The notes under the pieces were generated by a model. It was not told where the DNA came from. It saw nothing but the letters and a program-made list of their open reading frames with translations, and ran no database searches. 15,884 bases of DNA from Marinospirillum sp. (GTDB lineage: Bacteria > Pseudomonadota > Gammaproteobacteria > Pseudomonadales > Halomonadaceae): positions 1 through 15,884 of the forward strand of contig SKHR01000023.1 of the NCBI GenBank assembly GCA_007116865.1, read 5' to 3'. This document shows positions 1-7,811 of the stretch, piece by piece. The position numbers and the translations under genes were made by a program. Every line of letters starts with the position of its first letter. Positions within the stretch are counted from its first letter, which is position 1.

Positions 1-1
1 C

Positions 2-361
2 AACCCGCTGCGTAAAATCAATGCGCTTTTGGTTGAGAACATGGAGAAAATGACCGACTTCCAGCTGGAAGCTTTGAAAGCCTACAGCCACATGGGGTTG
101 TCGCAAATGAAGCAGGCCACTGAAGTCAAAGATGCGGACAGCGTTCGTGACTATAGTGCAGCGCAAGCAGAAATGCTGAGCACTTTGAGCAAGAAGGTAC
201 TGGAAGACGCTAAAACCATGGCTGATATGAGCATGGAATTTAAAGCTGAAGTTGAAAAGGTACTGGAAGAATCGCGCAGCCAAGCATTCAATAAAGCAGC
301 GGCAGAAGCCAAGCCAGCGGCCAAAGCGCCTGCTGCAAAAACCACTGGTGCAGCGAAGTAA
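2..361 (+). CDS. Phasin family protein (PHA granule-associated), 5' end cut by window edge
   Basis: Phasins coat polyhydroxyalkanoate granules in the cytoplasm and control granule size and number. The frame is open to the left edge and reads N-P-L-R-K-I-N-A-L before V-E-N-M-E-K, which resembles the conserved start of PhaP-type phasins. The gene therefore begins outside the window and the in-frame TTG at 29 is not a real start. The 119 visible residues are predicted helical (K-M-T-D-F-Q-L-E-A-L-K-A-Y) and include two copies of a 14-bp word (194-207 and 257-270). These lie 63 bp apart, that is 21 residues or three heptads, each encoding K-V-L-E. The C-terminus is an Ala/Lys/Pro-rich tail (about the last 20 residues), common in phasins. 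The next gene on the same strand is a PHA synthase, which strongly supports the assignment. I infer a phaP-like gene, but the exact subfamily is unresolved. Confidence 0.85.
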   Translation, partial: NPLRKINALLVENMEKMTDFQLEALKAYSHMGLSQMKQATEVKDADSVRDYSAAQAEMLSTLSKKVLEDAKTMADMSMEFKAEVEKVLEESRSQAFNKAAAEAKPAAKAPAAKTTGAAK

Positions 362-393
362 TTCGTGATTACATGGTGGTAACACGCTGAATC

Positions 394-416
394 AAAGGGG
401 CGAAAGCCCCTTTTTT
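394..416 (+). terminator. Rho-independent terminator between phasin gene and phaC
   Basis: An 8-bp stem (AAAGGGGC / GCCCCTTT) closed by a GAAA tetraloop at 402-405 runs directly into a T tract (411-416). It lies 33 bp after the phasin stop and 14 bp before the phaC Shine-Dalgarno. It probably ends most phasin transcripts, letting only a fraction continue into phaC. Confidence 0.88.
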
Positions 417-429
417 GTCCCTGCTTGAT

Positions 430-435
430 GGAGGT
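430..435 (+). promoter_or_regulatory. Strong ribosome binding site that sets the phaC start
   Basis: GGAGGT ends 4 bases before the ATG at 440. The upstream in-frame TTG (425) and ATG (428) lie before or inside this motif and cannot use it, so the ATG at 440 is chosen. Confidence 0.8.
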
Positions 436-439
436 CTCT

Positions 440-2305
440 ATGTCCGACCAGCCCAATGATCTGCAAAGCACTCCTTTTGATCCCGCTGAAGTTTTCGCCT
501 GGATGACTCAGGCCAGTGACCGTTATCAGGCGGTGATTGAACAATTGATGTCGCGTAATGAGAAAGGGATGAGTGACTCCTCTGCCTCTGTTTTTATGAG
601 CATGAGTGAAAACTTCCAAAAGCTGGGCGAGCAGCTAGCCGCCAATCCAGTGCTTTTGTTTGAAGAGCAGATGAGCCTGATGCAGGGGCAAATGGAATTG
701 TGGCAGAACACAGTTCGTGAACTTCTGGGTGAGCAGGAAGTGGAAGCGGTCATTGAGCCGGCTAAGGATGACCGACGTTTTAGTGATCCTGAGTGGACTG
801 ACAACCTGATCTATAACTTTATCAAGCAGTCTTACTTGTTATACGCACGTTGCCTGCTGAACTTGGTCCATGGTGCAGAAGGCTTGAGTGAGCCAGTGCG
901 CCAGCAGTTGGATTTTTACGCGCGCCAATATGTCAGTGCTTTGTCACCCTCCAACTCGATCTGGACCAACCCTGAGGTCATGCGTAAGACCCTGGCAACT
1001 CGTGGGCAGAATCTGATCCGTGGAATGGAGCAATTGACTCGGGATTTGAAAGAAAGCGCTGAAGGTTTGAATGTGACCATGACAGATACCAGTGCTTTCA
1101 AGCTGGGTGAGAATGTGGCGACCACACCGGGTCAGGTCATTTTTGAAAATCGTCTGATTCAGTTGATTCAATATCAACCAACCACTGAAAAGCAATTCAA
1201 GCGCCCCTTACTGGTTGTCCCGCCTTGGATCAATAAGTATTACATCTTGGATTTGCGTGAAAGCAACTCACTGGTCAAGTGGCTGACGGATCAAGGGCAT
1301 AGTGTCTTTATCATCTCCTGGGCTAATCCGGGCCCCAGCATGCGTGACTATGACTGGGAGGCCTATATGAAAGAAGGGCCGCTGGCGGCGATGGATGTGA
1401 TCAAAGAACACACGGGTGAACCGGATGTGAATCTTTTGTCCTACTGTATTGGTGGTACGCTGACAGCGACAACCCTGGCTTATTTGGCCAGCAAGCGTCA
1501 GCAAAAACGTGTGAAGTCAGTCACCTATATGGCGACCTTGCAAGACTTTTCAGACCCAGGCGAAATTTCCGTATTCATCAATGAAGCCAGCTTGCAGGGT
1601 ATTGAAAAGCAGCTGGATCGTACGGGTTACCTTGACGGCAGAGCGATGGCGTTCAGCTTTAACCTGCTGCGTGAAAACGATCTGTTCTGGTCTTTCTTTA
1701 TCAATAACTATTTGAAGGGTGAGCGCCCTGCGGCGTTTGACCTGCTCTATTGGAATACTGATGGAACCAACATGCCGGCAGCCATGCATAAGTTCTATCT
1801 GCGCAACATGTACCAGCATAATCGTCTGATTGAGCCGGGTGGTATCACCATTGACGGGGTCAAAATTGACCTGGGCAAGATAAAAACTCCCGCTTATTTT
1901 GTTTCCACGATCCAGGATCATATTGCCAAGTGGAAGTCGACCTATAAGGGCGCTCAGGTTCACTCAGGTCCAGTCCGTTTTGTGTTGTCAGGTTCAGGCC
2001 ATATTGCAGGTGTCGTCAACCCGCCCAATAAGGTCAAATATGGCTACTGGACCAATGATGAACTGGCAGAAACGGCTGATGCCTGGTTTGCTGGTGCAGA
2101 AAAGAATGAGGGCTCCTGGTGGCCAAACTGGCAGGAATGGATGGAGTCTGAAGGTCATGTTGACACCGATAGCCGGGTTGAAGCGAGAGATCCAGAGCAA
2201 GGTAAGCTCAGTGTCATTGAGCCGGCTCCGGGTCGTTATGTGAAGATGAAAATCACGGATGTGTTGCAGCAGGAGCTGTTGCCAGAGCGTGCTCAAACAT
2301 CATAG
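440..2305 (+). CDS. phaC: Class I poly(3-hydroxyalkanoate) synthase
   Basis: PhaC polymerises (R)-3-hydroxyacyl-CoA into PHA at the granule surface. With the ATG at 440 the protein has 621 residues, slightly longer than Cupriavidus PhaC (589). An N-terminal PhaC_N region (roughly residues 100-290) precedes an alpha/beta-hydrolase core. The catalytic triad is visible: Cys336 in S-Y-C-I-G-G-T, Asp493 in I-Q-D-H-I-A, and His521 in G-S-G-H-I-A-G-V. The spacing fits the known C319/D480/H508 of Cupriavidus. The lipase-like box normally reads G-x-C-x-G; here the first glycine is serine. From memory, a similar serine variant is reported in Halomonas synthases. There is no visible promoter in the 78-bp gap after the phasin gene, so expression probably depends on read-through of the terminator at 394-416 or on a promoter inside the phasin gene. 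No phaE or phaR partner is nearby, consistent with class I. Confidence 0.96.
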   Translation: MSDQPNDLQSTPFDPAEVFAWMTQASDRYQAVIEQLMSRNEKGMSDSSASVFMSMSENFQKLGEQLAANPVLLFEEQMSLMQGQMELWQNTVRELLGEQEVEAVIEPAKDDRRFSDPEWTDNLIYNFIKQSYLLYARCLLNLVHGAEGLSEPVRQQLDFYARQYVSALSPSNSIWTNPEVMRKTLATRGQNLIRGMEQLTRDLKESAEGLNVTMTDTSAFKLGENVATTPGQVIFENRLIQLIQYQPTTEKQFKRPLLVVPPWINKYYILDLRESNSLVKWLTDQGHSVFIISWANPGPSMRDYDWEAYMKEGPLAAMDVIKEHTGEPDVNLLSYCIGGTLTATTLAYLASKRQQKRVKSVTYMATLQDFSDPGEISVFINEASLQGIEKQLDRTGYLDGRAMAFSFNLLRENDLFWSFFINNYLKGERPAAFDLLYWNTDGTNMPAAMHKFYLRNMYQHNRLIEPGGITIDGVKIDLGKIKTPAYFVSTIQDHIAKWKSTYKGAQVHSGPVRFVLSGSGHIAGVVNPPNKVKYGYWTNDELAETADAWFAGAEKNEGSWWPNWQEWMESEGHVDTDSRVEARDPEQGKLSVIEPAPGRYVKMKITDVLQQELLPERAQTS

Positions 2306-2320
2306 GTTGAGCGGCGAAGC

Positions 2321-2357
2321 AAAAAAAACCGCAGCCCGAAAAGGCCGCGGTTTTTTT
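2321..2357. terminator. Bidirectional terminator between convergent phaC and rne
   Basis: An A-tract/ACCGC arm (2322-2332) pairs with GCGGT/T-tract (2347-2357). An inner GCC/GGC extension and one A-C mismatch lie between them. On either strand the hairpin is followed by a run of seven or eight T, so it can stop phaC transcripts on the plus strand and rne transcripts on the minus strand. Confidence 0.9.
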
Positions 2358-2381
2358 ATGCTGGCGTTGGCTTGCTCAGGT

Positions 2382-2403
2382 TGAGTGATCCGAAGATCAC
2401 TCA
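2382..2403 (-). repeat. Stem-loop overlapping the rne stop codon
   Basis: A perfect 9-bp inverted repeat (TGAGTGATC / GATCACTCA) encloses a CGAA loop at 2391-2394, and its right arm contains the rne stop codon (2397-2399). No T tract follows on either strand, so it is not itself an intrinsic terminator. It may protect the 3' end of the rne message, or be a second element next to the terminator at 2321-2357. Confidence 0.6.
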
Positions 2404-5279
2404 CTTTTCAACTGGGCAATCTTTTCTGCCAAGGCTTTCTGACGGCGCTTTACTTCACGTGGGTCGTTGGGCGCACGTCCATTGATGGGCGGGACTTCTT
2501 GCGGGCTGAGTTCCGTTAAGGCTTCCAGCTCGTTAAGGCTGAGTTCGGCGAAGGGTTTTGTTTCGCTGGTCTCGGCGGGTATTTCTGCGTCAGGCGTCGC
2601 TGGGGCAGGTTCTTCAACGGGCTGAGACTCATGGGTCTGTGGTGGCTCAGCAGTGGTCGAATCTGGCAGGTCTGCCGGTGTTGTCTCGACCCTTGCCGCA
2701 GCTTCGCTCGCTATGGGCTCTGGCTGTATCGTTTCAGGCGTGGCTTCTGCCGGTTTGACTGCCTCAGTTTCGGGTTGCTGCGTTGGGCTCGGATCAGCAG
2801 CGTCAGCCTTGGGTTTTTGTTTCGCCTCCGGTGTGCTTTGCTCGGTCTGCACAGGCTGTTCGACGGCTTGAGCTGGCTCAGATGCTGTCACTTCGCCGGG
2901 GGCTACTGTTGAAGTGGCTATTTCCTCTGCTGTGGCATCAGCAACAGGTTTTTTTGCAGAACCACGACGACGGCGGGGTTTTTCTGGTGCTACTGCCTCT
3001 GCTGCCTGTTCTTCGGCTGAGTGGGTTTCTGGTTTGGCAGGTTCGGCTTTGGCCGCTGAAGTCGGTGTGATCTCCGCTGCACTGGGCTGACTTGTGGTTT
3101 GCTCTTTAGGTGTCGTGGCAGTTGCTACCTGAGTTGTCTCAGTGGTTTCAACGGCTGCTTGCTCGACTGCAACTGCTGGTAGTTGAGTTTGCTTGAGCTG
3201 TTCAAAGTCAGGCGGTGTGGCAGCATCGCCGGTGAGTGCTTTATTGCGACGGCGCTGACGTGGATTGTTGCGTGATGGCTTGGGTGGTTCGCTAGGTGTT
3301 GATTCCTGGCGGGGTGCTTTGCTGGCCTCGGGCTTGTCGCTTGTGCGCTGGGTTTCTGTCTTTGGCGCTGAGCGCTGTTCATCCCGTGGGTTACGGCTAT
3401 CCTGACGAGCCGTTTCGGCTTTCGTCTCGCTGCCATTGCGTGGACTGCTGCGGCGATTGCGCCGACCTTCGGTACGAGGCTTATTACGGTTTTGGCGGTT
3501 GTTGTCAGTGCGTGTGTTATTGGCCTGAGGGGTTGAAGGACGCTCTTTTTTCTCGCTGGTGGTTTTTGAAGATTCTTCTGCAGCGCCGAGCTGAGAGAAG
3601 AAACGAGCCAGTTTGCTGAAAAAACCAGGCTCAGATGAGGCCTGTCCTGGAGCGCTGCTGGATTGAGCGACCGGGGCTGGTGCATTAGGGATCACGTTTT
3701 GCACGGCCGCTTCCGCAAACCCGGTGGGACGGCTGGTGTCAGTAACCGGATCTTTACCCAGTTCGGTGCTGAGGTCATGCTCAAAGCTGGCCAGTTCTTC
3801 CTCGCTCAGCTCATCTTTGCGTACCCGCTCAACCAGGTAGTGAGGGGTGTGCATTTCTGGGCTGGGTAGAACCAGTGCCTGAACCTTTTGACGCACTTCG
3901 ATGTCGTGAATGGCCGAGCGCTTTTCGTTGAGCAAGAAGGTGGCGACGGAAACCGGCAGGATGGCTTTGATCTGCGCGGTATTTTCTTTCATGGCTTCTT
4001 CCTCGATCAGGCGCAGGATCGATAAAGCCAGCGACTTCACATCGCGTATGGTGCCTTGGCCATCGCAGCGAGGGCAGACGATGCCGCTGGTTTCACCCAG
4101 CGAAGGGCGCAGACGCTGACGCGACATTTCCAGCAAACCAAAACGTGAGATGCGGCCTACCTGAACGCGTGCACGATCGATTTTCAGTGCATCACGCATG
4201 CGGTTTTCAACTTCACGCTGATTTTTGACTGGGCTCATGTCGATAAAGTCGATCACGATCAGGCCGCCGATATCGCGCAGGCGCAGCTGGCGAGCAACTT
4301 CATCAGCTGCTTCCAGGTTGGTTTGCAGTGCAGTTTCTTCAATGTCGCCGCCGCGAGTAGCGCGAGCGGAGTTAATATCGATAGAGACCAGCGCTTCGGT
4401 GTGATCGATCACAATCGAACCACCTGAGGGTAGCTTGACCTCACGTTGAAAGGCGGTTTCGATCTGGCTCTCAATCTGGAAGCGTGAAAACAGCGGCACT
4501 TCATCCTGATAAAACTTGATCTTGCTCTGATAGGAGGGCATGACCTGTTGGATGAAACCCTGTGCTTGATTGAAGACCTCCTGGTTATCAATCAGAACTT
4601 CGCCGATGTCCTGGCGCAGATAGTCGCGCATCGCGCGAATGATGACATTAGACTCGCGATAGATCAGGAAGGGAGCCGGTTTTTCTTTGGCTGCGCTGAT
4701 GATCGAACTCCAGACCTTGATCAGATAGTCCATGTCCCACTGCAGTTCTTCACTACTGCGGCCGATGCCGGCGGTGCGCACGATCACACCCATGCCGTCT
4801 GGAATTTCCAGTCCGTTCATGGCCTCTTTCAGTGCGCTGCGTTCTTCGCCTTCGATACGGCGCGAGATGCCGCCCGCTCGGGCGTTATTGGGCATGAGCA
4901 CCAGGTAACGGCCAGCAAGACTGATGTAGGTGGTCAGTGCGGCACCCTTGTTGCCGCGTTCTTCCTTGTCGACCTGAACAATGACTTCGGTGCCTTCACG
5001 CACCAGTTCTTTGATGTTGTTGCGACCTTCAGAGGGTGATTTGGAAAAGTATTCGCGATTGATTTCTTTGAGCGGCAAAAAACCGTGGCGTTCTGCGCCG
5101 TAATCGACAAAAGCGGCTTCCAGACTGGGTTCGACGCGGGTGATGCGGCCACGATAAATATTGGCTTTTTTCGATTCTCTGGACCCGGACTCGATATCCA
5201 GATCATAAAGACGTTGACCATCAACAAGAGCAACCCGGCGCTCTTCGGGCTGGGTGGCGTTGATTAACATTCGTTTCAT
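2397..5279 (-). CDS. rne: Ribonuclease E
   Basis: RNase E is the endonuclease and scaffold of the RNA degradosome and processes mRNA, rRNA and tRNA precursors. The catalytic half is well conserved. It has an S1 domain (about residues 35-125) and a DNase I-like site with Asp301 (S-I-D-I-N-S-A-R) and Asp344 (V-I-D-F-I-D-M), matching D303/D346 of E. coli. The Zn-link cysteines are C402 and C405 (C-P-R-C). An amphipathic helix at about 552-564 (G-F-F-S-K-L-A-R-F-F-S-Q-L) sits where the membrane-targeting segment is expected. The rest is a disordered, Pro/Glu/Ala/Thr-rich scaffold with Arg-rich RNA-binding patches near 600-615, 668-680 and 767-778. It ends with N-D-P-R-E-V at 938-943. At 960 residues it is somewhat shorter than E. 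coli RNase E (1061). The ATG at 5279 has a weak Shine-Dalgarno (GGA). Divergent from rluC, as in E. coli and Pseudomonas. Confidence 0.97.
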   Translation of the reverse strand: MKRMLINATQPEERRVALVDGQRLYDLDIESGSRESKKANIYRGRITRVEPSLEAAFVDYGAERHGFLPLKEINREYFSKSPSEGRNNIKELVREGTEVIVQVDKEERGNKGAALTTYISLAGRYLVLMPNNARAGGISRRIEGEERSALKEAMNGLEIPDGMGVIVRTAGIGRSSEELQWDMDYLIKVWSSIISAAKEKPAPFLIYRESNVIIRAMRDYLRQDIGEVLIDNQEVFNQAQGFIQQVMPSYQSKIKFYQDEVPLFSRFQIESQIETAFQREVKLPSGGSIVIDHTEALVSIDINSARATRGGDIEETALQTNLEAADEVARQLRLRDIGGLIVIDFIDMSPVKNQREVENRMRDALKIDRARVQVGRISRFGLLEMSRQRLRPSLGETSGIVCPRCDGQGTIRDVKSLALSILRLIEEEAMKENTAQIKAILPVSVATFLLNEKRSAIHDIEVRQKVQALVLPSPEMHTPHYLVERVRKDELSEEELASFEHDLSTELGKDPVTDTSRPTGFAEAAVQNVIPNAPAPVAQSSSAPGQASSEPGFFSKLARFFSQLGAAEESSKTTSEKKERPSTPQANNTRTDNNRQNRNKPRTEGRRNRRSSPRNGSETKAETARQDSRNPRDEQRSAPKTETQRTSDKPEASKAPRQESTPSEPPKPSRNNPRQRRRNKALTGDAATPPDFEQLKQTQLPAVAVEQAAVETTETTQVATATTPKEQTTSQPSAAEITPTSAAKAEPAKPETHSAEEQAAEAVAPEKPRRRRGSAKKPVADATAEEIATSTVAPGEVTASEPAQAVEQPVQTEQSTPEAKQKPKADAADPSPTQQPETEAVKPAEATPETIQPEPIASEAAARVETTPADLPDSTTAEPPQTHESQPVEEPAPATPDAEIPAETSETKPFAELSLNELEALTELSPQEVPPINGRAPNDPREVKRRQKALAEKIAQLKSE

Positions 5280-5695
5280 TGGGCTTCCAGTTATTCAGGC
5301 AGCCCAGGCAAAGCGGGTTGTTGGTACGCTTGTTTCCATCTTACGATCCACGCATCACCGACCCTGAGGGCGGTGTGTTGGGTCATGCAAGTCATTTGTC
5401 AGGTTTGGATACCAAGGCCAGACACTTCAGCGCTCATATTCGGATCGCAGCTGATAGGGGGCCGACTTATTTATTTCAACCTCAAACGACCGGCATAGCT
5501 TGTTGCTTGCATCGTGCCGGATAAAAAAAGTCTCACAACTCGCGCGCCTGCGGCCGCGGTTATTGTCTGCCTGATGATTCAGGCACCAAGATAATTCGTT
5601 TTGCGCTGGCCTGCGTGCTGCCCACTGCGTCCTTGGCGGACGATCACATAAACATGGGTGCAGGCGCTTCATGAGGGGAAACCCCTTTTTCGCGC
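5280..5695 (-). promoter_or_regulatory. Long structured 5' leader of rne (candidate autoregulatory UTR)
   Basis: From the predicted transcription start near 5695 to the rne ATG there are about 415 nt with no convincing gene. The stretch holds several hairpins. At 5674-5686 is AGGGG/CCCCT with a 3-nt loop, near the 5' end. At 5568-5585 is a perfect 7-bp stem TGCCTGA/TCAGGCA with a 4-nt loop. At 5490-5520 CCGGCA pairs with TGCCGG around a 19-nt interior. At 5281-5305 GGGCT pairs with AGCCC flanking the weak Shine-Dalgarno. In E. coli the rne leader is about 360 nt and its hairpins let RNase E control its own mRNA. A similar role here is inference from length and structure, not from recognised sequence homology. 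Confidence 0.6.
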
Positions 5696-5701
5696 GACAC
5701 T

Positions 5702-5730
5702 AATATACCACCGAGGCGTTTGTAGAGCAA
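5702..5730 (-). promoter_or_regulatory. Sigma70-type promoter for rne
   Basis: Read on the minus strand, TTGCTC (5725-5730) and TATATT (5702-5707) are separated by exactly 17 bp, predicting a start near 5695. Both boxes match the sigma70 consensus well. The rluC -10 box lies about 60 bp beyond on the other strand, so this is a divergent promoter region. Confidence 0.65.
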
Positions 5731-5790
5731 TCCATTGACCAGGGGATTGATGGGTCGCGGTGAAGGTTTCTTTCCCACCACAGAGCTACG

Positions 5791-5796
5791 TATAAT
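5791..5796 (+). promoter_or_regulatory. -10 box of probable rluC promoter
   Basis: A perfect TATAAT lies 29 bp before the rluC ATG. The -35 region at the expected spacing (about 5768-5773, TTCTTT) is a poor match, so the promoter may be weak or rely on an activator. The transcription start would be near 5803, giving a leader of about 23 nt with a GAGAGAAGAG ribosome-binding stretch. Confidence 0.5.
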
Positions 5797-5825
5797 GCGG
5801 CGCTACAGATCAGTGAGAGAAGAGC

Positions 5826-6785
5826 ATGCAGCAGGTTGAGTGGGTTGATGTAGAAGCCAATGCGATCGGACAGCGGATCGACAACTATTTGCTGGGGCGC
5901 TTGAAAGGCGCACCGAGAACCCTGGTTTATCGAATCATTCGTAAGGGTGAGGTGCGGGTGAATAAAAAGCGCACTCGTGCGGATTATCGTCTGCAAGCGG
6001 GTGATCAGGTGCGTATTCCACCCTTGCGCCTGGCGCTCAAGGCGGATGAAGTGCCTGTCAGTGAGACGCTCAAACAGCTGTTGCTGAATGAAGCTCCCCT
6101 CTATGAGTCTGAGGCGGTTTTGCTGCTCAATAAACCTGCCGGTCTAGCTGTTCATGGCGGCAGTGGCGTGAAAATCGGCCTGATTGAAGCGCTGCGCCAG
6201 GTGCGCCCGGAGCTGACCCATTTAGAGCTGGTTCACCGGCTGGATAAAGGCACTTCCGGTTGCCTGCTGCTGGCGAAGCAGCGAGATGCTTTGAATGACT
6301 TGCAGCGGCAGCTCAAAGCCCATCAAATGCAAAAGCGTTATCTTGCCTGGGTGGTCGGCCACTGGCCAGCGGCCTTGACCGAGGTGTCAGCCCCGATCGA
6401 TCGACGTCCTGGTACTGCTGATGAACGGCGTATGCAGGTGGCGGAGCCGGGTGAGGGGAAAAATTCACTGACCCGATTTAAGCGCCTGCGTCGAGTCGGT
6501 GGCTGCTCTTTGATCCAGGCGGAACCGGTGACTGGGCGCACTCACCAGATACGGGTTCATGCCACCCACCGAGGCTATCCGCTGCTGGGCGACCAGAAGT
6601 ACGGTCGCGATGATCTGAACCGTCGCTTGAAAAAAGCCGGTTGTGGCCGCATGTTTTTACATGCGTTTCAATTAGGTTTTGTCGACCCTTCTACAGGGCA
6701 AGCCCAGTGTATCGAAGCGCCCCTGGATGCAAGCTGGCAGCAGCTTGAGCAGGTGTTGCAAACCCAAACTCTTTTGGAGCCTTGA
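5826..6785 (+). CDS. rluC: 23S rRNA pseudouridine synthase, RluC-type
   Basis: RluC converts uridines 955, 2504 and 2580 of 23S rRNA (E. coli numbering) to pseudouridine. The 319-residue protein has an N-terminal S4 RNA-binding domain (about 15-75: R-I-D-N-Y-L ... G-E-V-R-V-N-K-K) and an RluA-family catalytic domain. The catalytic aspartate is Asp140 in H-R-L-D-K-G-T-S-G, close to D144 of E. coli RluC. The late motif G-R-T-H-Q-I-R-V-H is also intact. Position divergent from rne is the usual place of rluC in gammaproteobacteria and supports the choice over RluD or RluA. Its TGA stop shares its last base with the ATG of the next gene, so the two are probably co-transcribed and translationally coupled. 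Confidence 0.94.
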   Translation: MQQVEWVDVEANAIGQRIDNYLLGRLKGAPRTLVYRIIRKGEVRVNKKRTRADYRLQAGDQVRIPPLRLALKADEVPVSETLKQLLLNEAPLYESEAVLLLNKPAGLAVHGGSGVKIGLIEALRQVRPELTHLELVHRLDKGTSGCLLLAKQRDALNDLQRQLKAHQMQKRYLAWVVGHWPAALTEVSAPIDRRPGTADERRMQVAEPGEGKNSLTRFKRLRRVGGCSLIQAEPVTGRTHQIRVHATHRGYPLLGDQKYGRDDLNRRLKKAGCGRMFLHAFQLGFVDPSTGQAQCIEAPLDASWQQLEQVLQTQTLLEP

Positions 6786-7807
6786 TGAGTCAGACACCCA
6801 CACCACCTCATGATCCCTGGACAGACAAGGCCCGCCCTGCGGCCGCCGAACCGGCCTCTGCGCCTCAAGCCTCAGGCAAACCAGAGCAGTGGATGCACGC
6901 CTGGGCCAAGGAGGTGCTGCTTGAGCAGCGCCGTGCCCGGCGCAGTCGCTTCTGGGGTGGTTTGATCAAATCGCTGATCACCCTGGTCATTGTGCTGGTC
7001 ATTTTTGGCTCTAGTCGTGAGCTGGTGTCTTTGGCGGATCGTCCCAAGACCGGCGAAGCTCATCTGGCGGTGGTGGAAGTTCAGGGCGTGATCGCTCAGG
7101 ATGCGCGAGCCAGTGCGGAACGAGTGCTGGCTGGTGCTCAACGAGCTTTTGCCGCGGAAGGGGCGCAAGCCGTTGTGCTGCGAATCAATAGTCCTGGTGG
7201 CAGCCCGGTGCAGGCCGGACAAATTTTTGATGGCTTGTTGGCACTAAAGGCTGCACATCCAGACTTGCCGGTTTATGCGGTGATTGAGGACTTGGCAGCC
7301 TCTGGTGGCTATTATGTGGCGGTTGCTGCGGATCAGCTACTGGCGGATCGAGCCAGCCTGGTGGGTTCGATTGGTGTGATTTCTGGCGGGTTTGGTTTTG
7401 TTGAGGCCATTGATCGTCTCGGTGTTGAGCGGCGGGCTTATACCTCTGGCGACAACAAAGCCTTTTTGGACCCCTTTGCACCGCGTGATCCAGAACAAGA
7501 AGCTTTTTGGCAAGCGATTTTGGATAACACACATCAGCAGTTTATCGAGCGTGTCAGAAGCAGTCGTGGTGACCGCCTGGCAGACAACCCGCAACTCTTT
7601 AGCGGGCTGGTATGGAACGGTGAGCTGGCGCTGGAGCAAGGCCTGATTGATGAGCTGGGCTCACTTTACAGCCTGAAAGCACAACTGGGTGTGGATCACT
7701 GGGTCAACTACACACCCGAACCGAGTCCCTGGGAGCGCCTGGAGCGCCGTTTGGCAACGAGTTTACAAACGCTCTTATGGAGCAGTCAGGGGCAGCGCTT
7801 ATTCTGA
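6785..7807 (+). CDS. sppA: SppA-type S49 membrane peptidase (short form)
   Basis: Family S49 serine peptidases degrade cleaved signal peptides in the membrane. The ATG at 6785 overlaps the rluC stop by one base and has GGAG at 6776-6779, so it is preferred over the in-frame TTG at 6782. The 340-residue protein has a proline-rich cytoplasmic N-terminus, a cluster of Arg at 49-55, one membrane anchor (about 58-75) and a single S49 domain. The likely catalytic serine is Ser173 (L-A-A-S-G-G-Y-Y) and the general-base lysine Lys225 (T-S-G-D-N-K). The 52-residue spacing equals that of Ser147/Lys199 in Bacillus SppA. It is thus the short, single-domain form found in Pseudomonas next to rluC, not the duplicated E. 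coli SppA. It could equally be named SohB-like. It ends 4 bp from the convergent bphP stop. Confidence 0.92.
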   Translation: MSQTPTPPHDPWTDKARPAAAEPASAPQASGKPEQWMHAWAKEVLLEQRRARRSRFWGGLIKSLITLVIVLVIFGSSRELVSLADRPKTGEAHLAVVEVQGVIAQDARASAERVLAGAQRAFAAEGAQAVVLRINSPGGSPVQAGQIFDGLLALKAAHPDLPVYAVIEDLAASGGYYVAVAADQLLADRASLVGSIGVISGGFGFVEAIDRLGVERRAYTSGDNKAFLDPFAPRDPEQEAFWQAILDNTHQQFIERVRSSRGDRLADNPQLFSGLVWNGELALEQGLIDELGSLYSLKAQLGVDHWVNYTPEPSPWERLERRLATSLQTLLWSSQGQRLF

Positions 7808-7811
7808 TCGC

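Noticed and set aside
29..361. Complete 110-residue gene starting at TTG 29
   Set aside because: The frame is open to the window edge and the residues before position 29 match the phasin N-terminal pattern, so the gene is longer and cut by the edge.
3125..3685. 186-codon open frame in another frame on the rne strand
   Set aside because: It lies inside the low-complexity rne tail, where biased codons keep alternative frames open.
4548..5039. 163-codon open frame opposite rne
   Set aside because: It lies wholly antisense to the conserved S1/catalytic region of RNase E and its product resembles no family.
5427..5672. 81-codon open frame on the minus strand in the rne leader, with its ATG just after a G-rich hairpin
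   Set aside because: The predicted protein has no recognisable pattern and it overlaps several leader hairpins. An upstream reading frame is possible but unsupported.
5674..5690. Terminator-like hairpin with T tract on the plus strand
   Set aside because: No plus-strand gene lies upstream to be terminated. It is better read as a 5' hairpin of the rne leader.
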